This document shows positions 36,578 through 46,493 of a DNA stretch of 64,000 nucleotides, one piece after another. Position 1 is the first letter of the stretch. Each line of letters starts with the position of its first letter. Under the pieces are notes generated by a model that saw only the letters and a program-made list of their open reading frames with translations, did not search any database and was not told where the DNA came from. A program made the translations under genes and the position numbers. This stretch comes from SZUA-320 sp963707875 (GTDB taxonomy: Bacteria > Gemmatimonadota > Gemmatimonadetes > Gemmatimonadales > GWC2-71-9). Where the stretch lies: the NCBI GenBank assembly GCA_963707875.1, contig CAVPRU010000001.1:558001-622000 (forward strand), in the 5' to 3' direction.

Positions 36578-37954
36578 CTAGAAGAGCCAGAGGCTCACCA
36601 CCACCCACAGCAACGCCACCACCATCACGATCGCGGTGTACCCCACGATGTCCCGGGCCTTCACACCCGTGATGGCCAGCAGTGGCAGCGCCCAGAACGG
36701 CTGCAGCATGTTGGTCACCTGATCCCCGTACGCCACCGCCATGACCATCCGGGCTGGATCCACCCCGGCCCGGATCGCCGCCTCGACCGCGATCGGACCC
36801 TGCACGGCCCACTGCCCCCCACCTGAGGGCACGAACAGGTTGACCACCCCGGCCGAGACGAACGTCAACACCGGAAGGCCGGTCGGATCGCTGGTGGCGG
36901 CGAGTTTGGCGGCAAGCAGGGCCGTCAGCCCCGACACGCTCATCATCCCCATGATCCCGGCGTAGAGCGGGAACTGAAGAATGATTCCGCCACACCCTCG
37001 GACCCCGCCCTCCACGGCGCGCAGGTAGTTGGCCGGGGTCCGCTGGAGGACCAGCCCTACCATCAGCATGGTCAGGTTGACGGTGTCCGGGGTGAGGGAC
37101 CAGGCGCCCGATCGGCCGACCTCCGGGAAGTAGTAGCGCCAGGCCCAGAGCGCGATGAGCACCACCAGCACCCCGGTCACCAGCGGGGTGTCCTCCAGCA
37201 TCCGGATCACCGGCGGCTTGGTCTCGTCGGCCCCGGCCGGTTGAGCTTTCTCCGGTGTCACACCGAAGTGAGACGGGGGCAGCGACTCGGCAGCCGAACT
37301 CGGCGAAAGCGCCGCCATCAGGCCCACCGCGATCACCACCAGGCCCCCGGTCACCAGCAGGTTGAGCGGGCTGAACAGGGTCTGTTCCAGCCCGATCGCC
37401 CCGATCGGCGCCGGATCCCCGAAGACCTCGATCAGGTCTCGAGCGGTGGTGACCTTGAGTGGCGCGCTGCCGGAGAGCCCGCCATGCCAGACCATCATCC
37501 CGACGTAGCCCGCCGCCGCCACCAGCGGGTAGTGGATCGGCACTCCGCGACGCTCCATCGCCAGTCCGACCTGACGCGCCCCGATCGCGCCAACGATGAG
37601 GCCAAGACCCCAGTTGATCAGCGCAGCCAGGGCCGCCATGAGCGCCACCAGCCCGATGGCCTGGGCCCCGGTCCGCGGCATCCCCGCCAGGTAGTGGGTG
37701 AGCCTCTCGATCGGCGGACTGGTGGCCACCGCGTAGCCGGTCACCAGGATGAGGCACATCTGCATCCCGAACGCCAGCAGCGACCAGAGCCCGCGACCGC
37801 CACCCCAGATTCCGACCAGATCGGCTGGAGTGGTGGGGGTGAGGGTCACCGCCAGAACAAAGGTCAGGACCGTGAGCAGGATCGCCAGCACAAAGGGATC
37901 GGGCACCAGCCGGGCGAAGAGGCGGCTGATGGCGGCACCGAGGGCGCTGATCAC
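36578..37954 (-). CDS. atoE: Short-chain fatty acid transporter, AtoE family
   Basis: A 458-residue inner membrane protein with about 11 helices. GTG 37954 is chosen because GAGG lies 5 nt upstream; any longer frame lies over thiE. Family features include ALINWGLGLIVGAI, VWHGGLSGSAPL, FPLYAGIMGMM, FVPSGGGQWAVQGPI and AYGDQVTNMLQPFWALPLLAI. It likely takes up butyrate or acetoacetate, which the convergent CoA-transferase (43 bp away) would activate. Its start overlaps the thiE ribosome region, 8 nt after the thiE stop. Confidence 0.9.
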   Translation of the reverse strand: MISALGAAISRLFARLVPDPFVLAILLTVLTFVLAVTLTPTTPADLVGIWGGGRGLWSLLAFGMQMCLILVTGYAVATSPPIERLTHYLAGMPRTGAQAIGLVALMAALAALINWGLGLIVGAIGARQVGLAMERRGVPIHYPLVAAAGYVGMMVWHGGLSGSAPLKVTTARDLIEVFGDPAPIGAIGLEQTLFSPLNLLVTGGLVVIAVGLMAALSPSSAAESLPPSHFGVTPEKAQPAGADETKPPVIRMLEDTPLVTGVLVVLIALWAWRYYFPEVGRSGAWSLTPDTVNLTMLMVGLVLQRTPANYLRAVEGGVRGCGGIILQFPLYAGIMGMMSVSGLTALLAAKLAATSDPTGLPVLTFVSAGVVNLFVPSGGGQWAVQGPIAVEAAIRAGVDPARMVMAVAYGDQVTNMLQPFWALPLLAITGVKARDIVGYTAIVMVVALLWVVVSLWLF

Positions 37955-37961
37955 CGGGACC

Positions 37962-38585
37962 TCACGGTGGGAACCCGTCGCGGTATTCCCGGGCGGCAGT
38001 CTCCACGTCCTCAGCCCCGAGAATGCCGGAGACGACGGCCACTCCGGCTCCCCCAGCCGCGAGGACGGCCGGGACGTCGTCCGGCCGGAGCCCCCCGATC
38101 GCCAGGCACACCCGCCCCTCGGCGTGCCTGACCAGCAAAGCGAAACCCTCGGCGCCGAGCGGCGCCCCGGCCCCGGACTTGGTGGAGGTCTGCCGGAAGG
38201 GACCCACCCCCCAGTAGTCGGCCCCGCGACCTCCATCGACCTCCGCCTGCGATCCGACCGAGGCGCCGATCAGGAACCCCGGTGGGGAAATCCGGCGGAT
38301 AAGAGGGACGGGCACGTCGTCCGGCCCGAGGTGGACCCCGTCGGCGCCGACCGCGAGCGCCACATCGGCTCGATCGTTGACCAGCACCGGGACGGAGACC
38401 GCCGCCCGAACCCGGCGGACCAGTGCCGCCAGATCCCGGGCCGAGGGGTCCTTCAATCGGAGTTGGACGGAGGTGACCCCGCCCCGCACCGCGGCCTCGA
38501 CCAGGGAAACCGGGTCCCGCCCGCCGATCAGGGCGTCATCGGTCACGAGCATCAGCCGGACGATCGCGGCTACATTGGTGGCCAT
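37962..38585 (-). CDS. thiE: Thiamine-phosphate synthase
   Basis: A 207-residue TIM-barrel enzyme joining HMP-PP and THZ-P to make thiamine phosphate. ATG 38585 begins just before LMLVTDD; other marks are VTSVQLRLKDPSARDL, VPVLVNDRADVALAVGADGVHLG, GASVGSQAEV, ADYWGVGPFRQTSTKSGAG and the phosphate loop CLAIGGLRPDDVPAVLAAGGAGVAVVSGI, seen across residues 160-188. No TPP riboswitch is apparent in the 18-bp gap to the divergent gene. Confidence 0.92.
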   Translation of the reverse strand: MATNVAAIVRLMLVTDDALIGGRDPVSLVEAAVRGGVTSVQLRLKDPSARDLAALVRRVRAAVSVPVLVNDRADVALAVGADGVHLGPDDVPVPLIRRISPPGFLIGASVGSQAEVDGGRGADYWGVGPFRQTSTKSGAGAPLGAEGFALLVRHAEGRVCLAIGGLRPDDVPAVLAAGGAGVAVVSGILGAEDVETAAREYRDGFPP

Positions 38586-38603
38586 GATGACCGGAGAATA
38601 TAG

Positions 38604-39758
38604 GTGACGACGGTCCGGGTCAGCCGGAAAGGGGCGGCGCGGTGGGCCGGGGGACACCCCTGGATCTACCGGAGCGACACCCTCGACGCGGTCCCCGACC
38701 CCGGAGTGGTCCGGGTGGTGGACCCCCGCGGCCGGTTCCTGGGCCAGGCCCTTCACTCGCCGGCCTCCGAGATCCGGCTGCGCCTGCTGGAGCCCACCGA
38801 GCGGCCGGTGGATCTGGGGTGGTGGCGGGAACAGATCGGCCGCTGCGCGGCTCGGCGCACCGGAATCGATGCCACCGCCTGCCGGATCGTCCATGGCGAA
38901 GGCGACGGACTCCCGTCCCTGGTGGTGGACCGGTACGACCGCTGGCTGGTGGTGCAGCTTCTGTCCGCCGGACTGGAGACGATGCGAGAAACGGTTCTCG
39001 ATGCCCTCCAGGAGGTCCTCGCCCCGGAGGGGATTCTGCTCCGGCACGATGCCTCGGTGCGGCGCCACGAGAAACTGCCTGAGGGGATCGAGCTGGCGCG
39101 TGGGGAGGTCCCGGAACAGGTCGAAGTGCGCGAGGGGAGCATCCGATACCTGGCCGCGCCGTGGACCGGACAGAAGACGGGGGCCTTCCTCGATCAGCGG
39201 GTCAATCGGGGGCTGACCGGGGAGCTGGCCCGCCCGGGGGGGCGCGCGCTGGACTGCTTTGCCTACCACGGCTCGTTCGCGCTCCATCTCGCGCGCCGGT
39301 CCGGACAGGTGATCGCCCTGGACGCGAGCGAGGAAGCCCTGGCACGGGGACGGGCCAACGCGGCCCTGAACCGGATGAGCAACATCGACTGGCAGCTCGG
39401 CAATGCCTTCGATGTCCTGGCCGAGCTGGACCGGGCCGGGGAGCGGTTCGACACGGTGGTGGTGGACCCTCCCGCCTTTGCCAAGTCGCGCCAGGCGGTG
39501 GAAGCCGCGCTCCGCGGCTACCACGAGATCAACCGCCGGGCCATCCGGCTGCTTGCCCCCGGCGGGGCGCTGGTCACCGCCTCCTGCTCCTTCCATATCG
39601 GACGACCGGCGTTCGAGGAGATGCTCCTGGGAGCGGCTCAGGACGCCGGGCGCCCGCTCACGGTCCTGGCCCGTCTGGCCCAGAGCGAGGACCATCCGGA
39701 GATCCTGACCATCCCCGAGACAGCCTATCTGAAGGGGCTCGCCCTCCGCGCCGAGTAG
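38604..39758 (+). CDS. rlmI: Class I SAM-dependent rRNA methyltransferase, RlmI-like
   Basis: A 384-residue protein from GTG 38604 (GGAG 7 nt upstream). An N-terminal PUA domain (VSRKGAARWAGGHPWIYRSD, VVDPRGRFLGQALHSP), an EEHEE-like middle with IVHGEGDGLPSLVVDRYDRWLVVQ, then a Rossmann methyltransferase: QKTGAFLDQRVNR, ALDCFAYHGSFALHLARRS, VVVDPPAFAKSR and ASCSFHIGRPAFEEML. E. coli RlmI makes m5C1962 in 23S rRNA; whether this member has the same target is inference. Confidence 0.9.
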   Translation: MTTVRVSRKGAARWAGGHPWIYRSDTLDAVPDPGVVRVVDPRGRFLGQALHSPASEIRLRLLEPTERPVDLGWWREQIGRCAARRTGIDATACRIVHGEGDGLPSLVVDRYDRWLVVQLLSAGLETMRETVLDALQEVLAPEGILLRHDASVRRHEKLPEGIELARGEVPEQVEVREGSIRYLAAPWTGQKTGAFLDQRVNRGLTGELARPGGRALDCFAYHGSFALHLARRSGQVIALDASEEALARGRANAALNRMSNIDWQLGNAFDVLAELDRAGERFDTVVVDPPAFAKSRQAVEAALRGYHEINRRAIRLLAPGGALVTASCSFHIGRPAFEEMLLGAAQDAGRPLTVLARLAQSEDHPEILTIPETAYLKGLALRAE

Positions 39759-39773
39759 CTGTCATCTGGTCCG

Positions 39774-39810
39774 GGGGGCATTCCGTTCTTACTTTGTACA
39801 GGATGCCCCC
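39774..39810. repeat. Inverted repeat between the RlmI-like gene and the gene at 39877
   Basis: Arms GGGGGCATTCC (39774-39784) and GGATGCCCCC (39801-39810) pair over 10 bp with one bulged T around a 16-nt AT-rich loop. It has no T-run. It could be an operator or the leader structure of the downstream gene. Confidence 0.45.
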
Positions 39811-39876
39811 GGGCAACTGCACCGTCCTCCCCATGCTTCGTTTCTCCCGTCACCCGGCCTCGGGCCGGGGGGAACC

Positions 39877-40737
39877 GTGCTGAGCGCCGCCCAGCTGCTC
39901 CAGGGCCCGGCGGCCCGGCGGGCGATGCCGTCGCTCCGGCGGCAGTATGAGGAGTACCTGCTCCAGCGGATTGAGGCCTACAAGAACTCGCTCCGGCGCG
40001 ACGAGCTGATCGGCCTGGGGGATGAGGCCGTCGGCGAACTCCAATCCGCCACCGCCGATCAGTTCCTGCTCACCGAAGTGCTCATGCAGGAAACCGTGGA
40101 CAAGCTCATCACCAGGCGGCTCCGGCTCCCGGCCTATGCCAAGTGGCGGAAGCAGCACGCGGCGCTGCGGCAAGCGCAGCGGGAGCCGGTGCATTGGGGG
40201 ATCAGTCCGGGGTCGGTGCTGGTGACCCTGCTGCCCCGGCTGGAACAGGACGATCCGGTTCTGGTGGTCGGGAGCGGGCTGCAGGCCGAGACCTGCCTGC
40301 TGGCGGCCTACGACACGGCGGTCACCTTCGTCGACGAGGATCTGGGTACCGTCGATCAGATCGAGGCCCGGATGGCCGGCGAGTCCCTGTCCGGTCGGTT
40401 CCTGGCCTACGTTGCCTCGCTCGGCGAGTGGTTGCCCAGCTTCCCGGTGGCGAACCAGCTGGTGGTGATCGACGCCGGCACCCTCGCCTCCCTGAGCTAC
40501 CTCCGCCGGCACGCCCTGCTCGAGCACGCCCGGGCGGTTACCGCTCCAGGGGGCGTGCATGTTCTGCTCCCCGGCGATTCGGGGGGCGTCCCGGAAGCCT
40601 ACCTGTCGCACTATGGGGATTGGATCCGGGAGTCCTTCCCCGCCGAGCGCCGTGGCAAGGCCGGCCGCCCGGTCGGCATGGTCCTCAGCAGTCCCCCGGT
40701 GGAGGAGCCGGAGGCGTCCAACAGCGCCCAGGCCTGA
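39877..40737 (+). CDS. Conserved-looking protein with Rossmann-like core, function unknown
   Basis: A 286-residue soluble protein from GTG 39877 (GGGGGGAACC just before). Residues 15-100 are helical and highly charged (SLRRQYEEYLLQRIEAYKNSLRRDELIGLGDEA). Residues 110-255 look like a degenerate methyltransferase fold: ISPGSVLVTLLPRLEQDDPVLVVG, VTFVDEDLG (acid end of strand 2), NQLVVIDAGTLASL, then GGVHVLLPGDSG. The glycine loop expected for SAM (GxGxG) is only GSGLQ, so cofactor binding is doubtful. I do not recognise the family. It has its own terminator and stands alone between the methyltransferase and the mini-protein gene. Confidence 0.7.
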   Translation: MLSAAQLLQGPAARRAMPSLRRQYEEYLLQRIEAYKNSLRRDELIGLGDEAVGELQSATADQFLLTEVLMQETVDKLITRRLRLPAYAKWRKQHAALRQAQREPVHWGISPGSVLVTLLPRLEQDDPVLVVGSGLQAETCLLAAYDTAVTFVDEDLGTVDQIEARMAGESLSGRFLAYVASLGEWLPSFPVANQLVVIDAGTLASLSYLRRHALLEHARAVTAPGGVHVLLPGDSGGVPEAYLSHYGDWIRESFPAERRGKAGRPVGMVLSSPPVEEPEASNSAQA

Positions 40738-40805
40738 CCTTTTCTGATACGAGATACGGCGAACTGAAGTGGGGGGGCGACCGACGGAGGTCCTGGAAAT
40801 GCACA

Positions 40806-40831
40806 GGGCCGGCAGCTGGCCGGCCCTTCTT
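40806..40831. terminator. Terminator between the gene ending at 40737 and the mini-protein
   Basis: GGGCCGGC (40806-40813) pairs with GCCGGCCC (40819-40826) around AGCTG; TTCTT follows on the plus strand. It can also stop the convergent mini-protein transcript. Confidence 0.65.
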
Positions 40832-40869
40832 GCATCTCTGCGATCGAGCTACAGAGTCCTGCAGACTAC

Positions 40870-40947
40870 CTACTTCTTCTTGGCGGCCTTCTTCTTGGTG
40901 GCCTTTTTCTTGGTGGCCTTCTTGGCCTTCTTCGCCTTCTTTGCCAT
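40870..40947 (-). CDS. 25-residue Lys/Ala repeat mini-protein (histone H1-tail-like)
   Basis: ATG at 40947 with a perfect AGGAGG exactly 5 nt upstream, stop TAG at 40872-40870. The product contains only Lys (15), Ala (7), Thr (2) and the initial Met, arranged as MAKKAKKAKK then ATKKK, ATKKK, AAKKK. Such KKA/TKKK repeats occur in bacterial H1-like DNA-binding proteins, normally as tails of longer proteins; here the repeat is the whole protein. Predicted to bind DNA or RNA by charge. It has a TTGACA promoter, a 65-nt leader with a small CCACA/TGTGG hairpin, and a hairpin after the stop. The 485-bp interval between 40738 and 41222 holds nothing else coding. Confidence 0.65.
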   Translation of the reverse strand: MAKKAKKAKKATKKKATKKKAAKKK

Positions 40948-41018
40948 TTGATCCTCCTGTGAGTTTTCCTACCAACCACAACTTCTGTGGCCGGGTGGGC
41001 AGACCGATGTGCCGTACC

Positions 41019-41047
41019 CACGTAACAAAAATCAGAAATTGTGTCAA
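41019..41047 (-). promoter_or_regulatory. Putative promoter of the Lys/Ala mini-protein gene
   Basis: On the minus strand TTGACA (41047-41042), an AT-rich 17-nt spacer, TACGTG (41024-41019). The AT-rich spacer and consensus -35 stand out in this GC-rich DNA. Confidence 0.5.
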
Positions 41048-41167
41048 TTAACGCAATACCCCAATCCGGTTTTCGGCAGATTCGCTTTTCCGGAACTCGG
41101 CGCATCGATGGCATCCTCCGGCAGGAATCGTCGGCCGAGGACCATCTGACCGACCGGTCGATGCCGC

Positions 41168-41196
41168 TTGCAAGCGCTCTCTGGTGACTCTAAACT
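41168..41196 (+). promoter_or_regulatory. Putative promoter of the formate dehydrogenase gene
   Basis: TTGCAA (41168-41173), 17-nt spacer, TAAACT (41191-41196), 27 nt before the ATG at 41223. The ribosome site AGGAG lies 7 nt before that ATG. Confidence 0.45.
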
Positions 41197-41222
41197 CCCG
41201 GTACCTCCAGCAGGAGCTGCCC

Positions 41223-44195
41223 ATGGCAACGATCACCTTGAACGGCCGACAGCTCCCCTTCGAACCTGGTGCCACGATCCTCGACGTGGCCCGTGCCGCC
41301 GACACCGACATCCCCACGCTTTGCTGGTATCCGAAGCTCCCCATCGTCGGGAACTGCCGGATCTGCCTGGTGCAGATCGAGGGTCAGGCCAAGCTCGCGC
41401 CGGCCTGCAACACGGAGGCCGTCGACGGGATGGTGGTCCAGACCGAGTCCGGGCCGGTGGTCGACGCCCGGCGCGGAGTGCTCTCCCTGCTGCTGGAGCG
41501 CTACCCCGGCGACCACCTCGCGAACGGGGGCCGGGAGCATCCCGCCAACGAGTTCGAGGAGTATGTCGTCCGCTATGCCGTGCCGGTGGAGCGGAAGAGC
41601 GGACTCGGACTCCGGGGCGGGGATGAGCGTCCCGGCGACGTCATGATCCAGCATGACATGAGCCTCTGCATCCTCTGCACCCGGTGTGTCCGGGCCTGCG
41701 AGGACATCCAGCAGGTCGGGGTCCTCGATGTCGGGCAGCGGGGCGAGCGGCACCGAGATCATCGTCGGCGGCGATGGTGATCCAGATCACGCCGGCTGCA
41801 CCTGGTGTGGGGAGTGCGTCCGGGTCTGTCCCACCGAACGCCATCTTCGAGGTCGATCCCCCGGCGGTCCGGCGCGGGGCCCCCGCGGGGCGTCCCCGGA
41901 CCGGGTGACGCGCGCTCGGTCTGCCCGTACTGCGGGGTGGGGTGCCAGATCGATCTCCACGTCAAGGACGGCCAGGTCATGCGGGTGACCTCGCCCTGGA
42001 TCGAGGAACAGACCCCCAACGAGGGATCGACCTGCGTCAAAGGCCGGTTCGGGTACGATTTCGGCCAGCACAGGGATCGGCTGCACGGCCCCGCTGATCC
42101 GGACCGACTGGCGGCGCAGGACCCGGACGGGCGCTGGCCTGGACGGGAGAGCGCCCCGGTATCGCGACGGGACCTGGCCCACCATGGCCGAGGGGGCCGG
42201 CGGCCGGAAACCGAAGGCCGCCCCGCCGCCAGACCGGCAAGCCCCCTCAGACGGGCCTCCCGATCCTCGCCGAGGACCCCGACATCCGCGATCGCAACGC
42301 CACGCCGCCCGAGTGGTATCAGCCGTTCCGGACCGCGACCTGGGAGGAGGCGATGAGCCTCGACCGCCCAGGAGCTGCTCCGGCTCCGGGAGGAGTACGG
42401 TTCCCGAGTCTCTGGCCGGGTTCTCCTCCGCCAAGTGCAGCAATGAGGAGAACTACCTCTTCATGCGGATGGTCCGGGGCGCCTTCGGGACCAACAACGT
42501 GGACCACTGCACCCGGCTGTGCCATTCCACCTCGGTGGCGGCCATGAACCGGGCCCTGGCCACCGCGGCGGCCAGCGGCTCGATGCGGGAGATCGAGGAG
42601 GCCTGCGACGTCATCTTCGTTTCCGGCGCCAATACCACCGAGACTCACCCGGTCTTCGGGGCCCTGCTCAAGCGAGCGGTGGCCAAGGGGGCTCGGCTGA
42701 TCGTCGCCGACGTCCGGCGGACGGAACTGGCCGCGATGGCCGACATCCATCTCCAGATGGCACCCGGCAGCGACGTGGCGCTCTACAACGGCATGCTGCG
42801 CCACATTCTCGAACAGGGGTTGGAGGACCGGGAGTTCGTCCGGAACCGAACCCGGGAGTTCGACGAAGGTCAGGGACGCGGTCCAGCCCTACACCCTCGC
42901 CAGGGCCTCCCAGATTTCGGGGATCCCCGGCCGAGACGATCGCGGCCGCGGCGGAGATGTACGCCAGGGGGCCCAACACCTCGACCCTCTGGGCGATGGG
43001 GCTGACCCAGCACGCCGCCGGCACCGACATCGTGACCAGCCTGCTCAACCTGATGCTGTGCTGCGGCATGGTCGGCCGGTGGGGGGCGGCGATGATGCCG
43101 ATCCGGGGCCAGAACAATGTCCAGGGCGCCAGCGACGTCGGCGCGATCCCGTTCGCCTACACCGACTACCGGACCGTCACCGAGCCCGGCCAACCGGGCC
43201 GAGTACGCCGCGGCGTGGGGAGTGCCCGAGGAATCGCTCTCGCTGAAGGACGGGCTGATGGTGACCGAGATCTGCAAGAAGGGGAGCCCGGTCCGGGGGA
43301 TGTACATCATGGGCGAGAACCCGGTACTCTCCGACCCCAACGTGGCGGCCGCGGAGGAGTGGTTCCGGGGACTCGAGTTCCTGGCGGTCCAGGACCTGTT
43401 CCTGACCGAGACCGCTCGCTGGGCCGACATCGTCCTCCCGGGATCCACCTTCGCCGAGAAGCAGGGCACCTTCGCCAACACCGACCGGCACGTGCAGCTG
43501 GCCGAGGCGGCCGCTGGAACCTCCGGGACGAGGCTCGGCGCGACCTCGACATCCTGATCGAGCTGAGCAACCGGCTCGGGCCTCGCGACCCCGCATCCGG
43601 ACGCCGAGGCGGTGATGGACGAGATCGCCCGGGTGACCCCGAACTGGCGCGGGATCTCCTATGACAAGCTCCGGCGGGAGGGCTCGCTCCAGTATCCGGT
43701 CCTGACGCCGGACTCGCCGGGAACCTCCTTCCTGTTCGCCGACCGGTTCCCGACCGAGGATGGTCGGGCCCTGCTGGTCCCGGTCGAGTTCCTGCCGCCC
43801 AGCGAACTGCCGGACGACGAGTATCCATTCTTCCTCAACACCGGGCGCCAGATGTATCACTGGCACACCGGCACCATGACCCGTCGGGCGACCGGACTCG
43901 ATGCCCGGGAACCGGTCCCGGTCGTCGAGATCCACGCCGGCCGACGCCGACGCGACTGGGACTGGAGGACGGTGAGACGGCGCGGGTCACCTCCCGGCGA
44001 GGCGAGATGCTGATCGGGATCCGGATCTCGAACCGGCAGGCGCCGGGACAGGTCTTCATCCCGATGCACTACCGGGAGGCCGCGGTCAATCTGCTGACCA
44101 ACCCGACCCTCGACCCGTACGCCAAGATCGCGGAGTTCAAGGTCAGCGCGGTCCGGATCGAGCCGGTGGCCGCCCACACCGGAGCCCACGCCTGA
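41223..44195 (+). pseudogene. Formate dehydrogenase alpha subunit (molybdopterin oxidoreductase with N-terminal ferredoxin domains), many frameshifts
   Basis: Reading from ATG 41223, an NADH-dehydrogenase-G-like 2Fe-2S domain (CWYPKLPIVGNCRICLVQ) and a 4Fe-4S motif CILCTRCVRACE are in frame to about 41,725. Thereafter the protein continues in changing frames: CTWCGECVRVCP (second 4Fe-4S), SVCPYCGVGCQIDLHV (cluster before the molybdenum domain), NNVDHCTRLCHSTSV (Cys ligand to Mo/W in an RxCH setting), PIRGQNNVQGASDVG, YIMGENPVLSDP, WADIVLPGSTFAEKQGT, and the C-terminal TGRQMYHWHTGTMTRR and MHYREAAVNLLTNP. At least ten shifts of one base are needed, near 41.73, 41.84, 41.89, 42.08, 42.1-42.37 (several), 42.87, 42.93, 43.20, 43.51, 43.59 and 43.95 kb. 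No in-frame nonsense change is required. Intact, it would be a roughly 990-residue cytoplasmic FDH. Partner subunits are not adjacent. Confidence 0.85.
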
Positions 44196-45396
44196 ATGGG
44201 AGCGGCCCCGAAGCCGCTCCAGCCGCTCCTCACGATGTCCTGGGCCTATGGCGACGGGACCATCTTCACGACCAGGCCTCCGCGTTCCGCGTCCAGGTTC
44301 CTCCGGGGCCGAGCCAGTCGGGCCGACCGGGACCAGGGGACCGCCGCCTATCTGCCGGTCTCAGGCACGGCGGTCGGGATCGCCGCGCGTGCAACCCTGA
44401 CCCCAGCCTGTCCTGGACCTGCTCGAGGAGGCCGGTCTCCCGATTCCCGCCGCCCGCCACGCCTATCGGGATGAACGCGACTATGAGCGGGTTCTGGCCC
44501 GCCTCGCTCAGCAGGGACACCGGATCGCCGTCACCTATCTTCACCCCCTCGACCAGCTCCCGGCCCCGGCCTGGTGGATGGACCCTCACCTGCTGGCCGA
44601 CCTGAACGACAAGGCCCTGCTATCCCGCTGGGTGCCACGGGCCCATCGCGCTCGCCGGCTGGTGGTACCAGTCGATGAGGTGCGGCAGGCGGCCCGAGGG
44701 TTCCGGACCCCCTTTCTGCTCAAGGCCTCGACCAGCTCCTCGAATGCTTCCGGAATGGCGGTGCGGATTGTCTCCAGCCCAGCCGAACTCCGGGCAGCCC
44801 TCCTGGAGTGGCGGGGGGTGAGGACGGTAGTGGTGGAGGAGTTCCAGACCTTCGCCCGGAACCTCTGCCTCAACTACGCGACCGACGGCAGGCGGGTGCA
44901 TTACCTCGGATCCGGCGAGCAGCGGGTCGACGGGACGGCATACCTGGGCAGCTGGGTGGACCCCGAGTCCAGGGCCCCGAAGGCCGCCATCGCGCTGGGT
45001 CACGAGATCATGGAACGGGGAAGGCGGCAGGGATACGTCGGGATGGCCGGATTCGATATCGGGATCACCCCGCGGGGTCACCCGATAGCGTTCGACCTCA
45101 ATTTTCGTCTGTGCGGAAGCACCTTTTCGCTGCTCTACCAGGATGCTCTGCGGCAGCGCTCCAGGAAGATGGGCTGCCTGACTTCGATCCGGGTGGTCGG
45201 GAAGTCGGGTGCCCGGCGAATGCTCACCGCGACACGGAAGGCCATGCGGGCCGGCATCTTCCTGCCCTACGCCATCTTCACGCCGGAGTTGGAAACCCGC
45301 CAGACCCACCCTGTGGTCTACGGACTCGTTCTGGGTCGGGATCGGCCCGCCGTCGAGCGGAACCGCGCCCGGTTGGCCCGAGCCGGCCTGAAGTGA
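44196..45396 (+). pseudogene. ATP-grasp domain protein, frameshifted near the N-terminus
   Basis: An ATG directly after the formate dehydrogenase stop begins APKPLQPLLTMSWAYGDGTIF, then the frame shifts near 44.27 kb (DQASAFRVQVPPG continues) and again near 44.40 kb, after which VLDLLEEAGLPIPAARHAY and all the rest is open to 45396. The final 270 residues form an ATP-grasp domain: PFLLKASTSSSNASGMAV (nucleotide loop), RTVVVEEFQ, GFDIGITPRGHPIAFDLNFRLCGST (metal-binding Asp/Asn; about residues 155-179 of the C-terminal part). It is a carboxylate-amine ligase by fold; substrate unknown. It may be transcribed with formate dehydrogenase. The lesions match those of its neighbours. Confidence 0.7.
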
Positions 45397-45452
45397 CCAC
45401 CTGCGTCGCCCCACGGACCTATATTCCCTCCGACTTCCACCAGACCTGAGGC

Positions 45453-46493
45453 ATGCGCGCACTCGTCAAGACCTCCCGGGGACCCGGCATGGAGTTGCAG
45501 GACGTGCCGGTGCCGTCGCTCGGCCCCAACGATGTTCTGATCCGGGTGCTCTACGCCGGCGTCTGTGGCACCGACCTCCATATCTGGGAGTGGGATGCCT
45601 GGGCCGCGGGTCGGCTCAACCCTCCCGGTGGTCATCGGCCACGAGTTCTCCGGTCGGATCGAGGCGCTCGGACCGGAGGCCGAGGCGGAGGCGCTGCTCA
45701 AGATCGGGGACCTGGTCACCGCGGAAGGCCATATCGTCTGTGGTCACTGCCTCCCCTGCCGGACCGGAAACGGTCACCTCTGCTATCGCACCCGGATCAT
45801 CGGGGTGGACCGGGACGGGGCGTTCGCCGACTTCATCGCCATGCCGGCCTCCAACGTCATCCCGCTCGACGGGATTTCCCCCGAGATCGGCGCCATCATG
45901 GACCCGATCGGCAACGCGGTGCACACCGTCCTCGAGGGCAACGCGGTCGCGGGAAGCACCGTGTTTGTCCTGGGCTGTGGGCCGATCGGGTGCTTTGCGG
46001 TCGGGGTGGCCCGGGCGGCCGGCGCCTCGCAGGTCATCGCCAGCGATCTCAATCCCACCCGGCTGGAGATTGCCCGGGCGATGGGAGCCCACGTGACGCT
46101 GGACGCTTCCCAGGAGGACGTGGTCGCCCGGATCCGGGAGGTCACCGGCGGAGAGGGGGTGGACCTGGTCTGCGAGATGAGCGGCCACCCGTCGGGTCAT
46201 GCCCAGGCATTCGCGGCCGCTCGGCCAGGCGGTCGGGTCAACATGCTCGGCACCCCGAGCCGCACCACCGAGGTGGACTTTGCCCGGGACGTGATCTTCA
46301 AGGGGCTGACTCTCTACGGCGTGACCGGGCGGAAGATGTACTCCACCTGGAACGCGATGCAGCGCTTCCTCCGGACCGGACAGCTGGACCCTCGCCCCGT
46401 GGTGACCCACCGCTTCCCTCTCGAAGGCATTGCCGACGCCATCCGGGTCATCAAGGAGGGGGCGGCCGGCAAGGTCATTCTGGAGATCGGCAG

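Noticed and set aside
40685..41114. Longer minus-strand frames of 120 and 82 codons across the Lys/Ala mini-protein region
   Set aside because: They lack ribosome sites and give low-complexity products; the 25-codon frame alone has AGGAGG at correct spacing.
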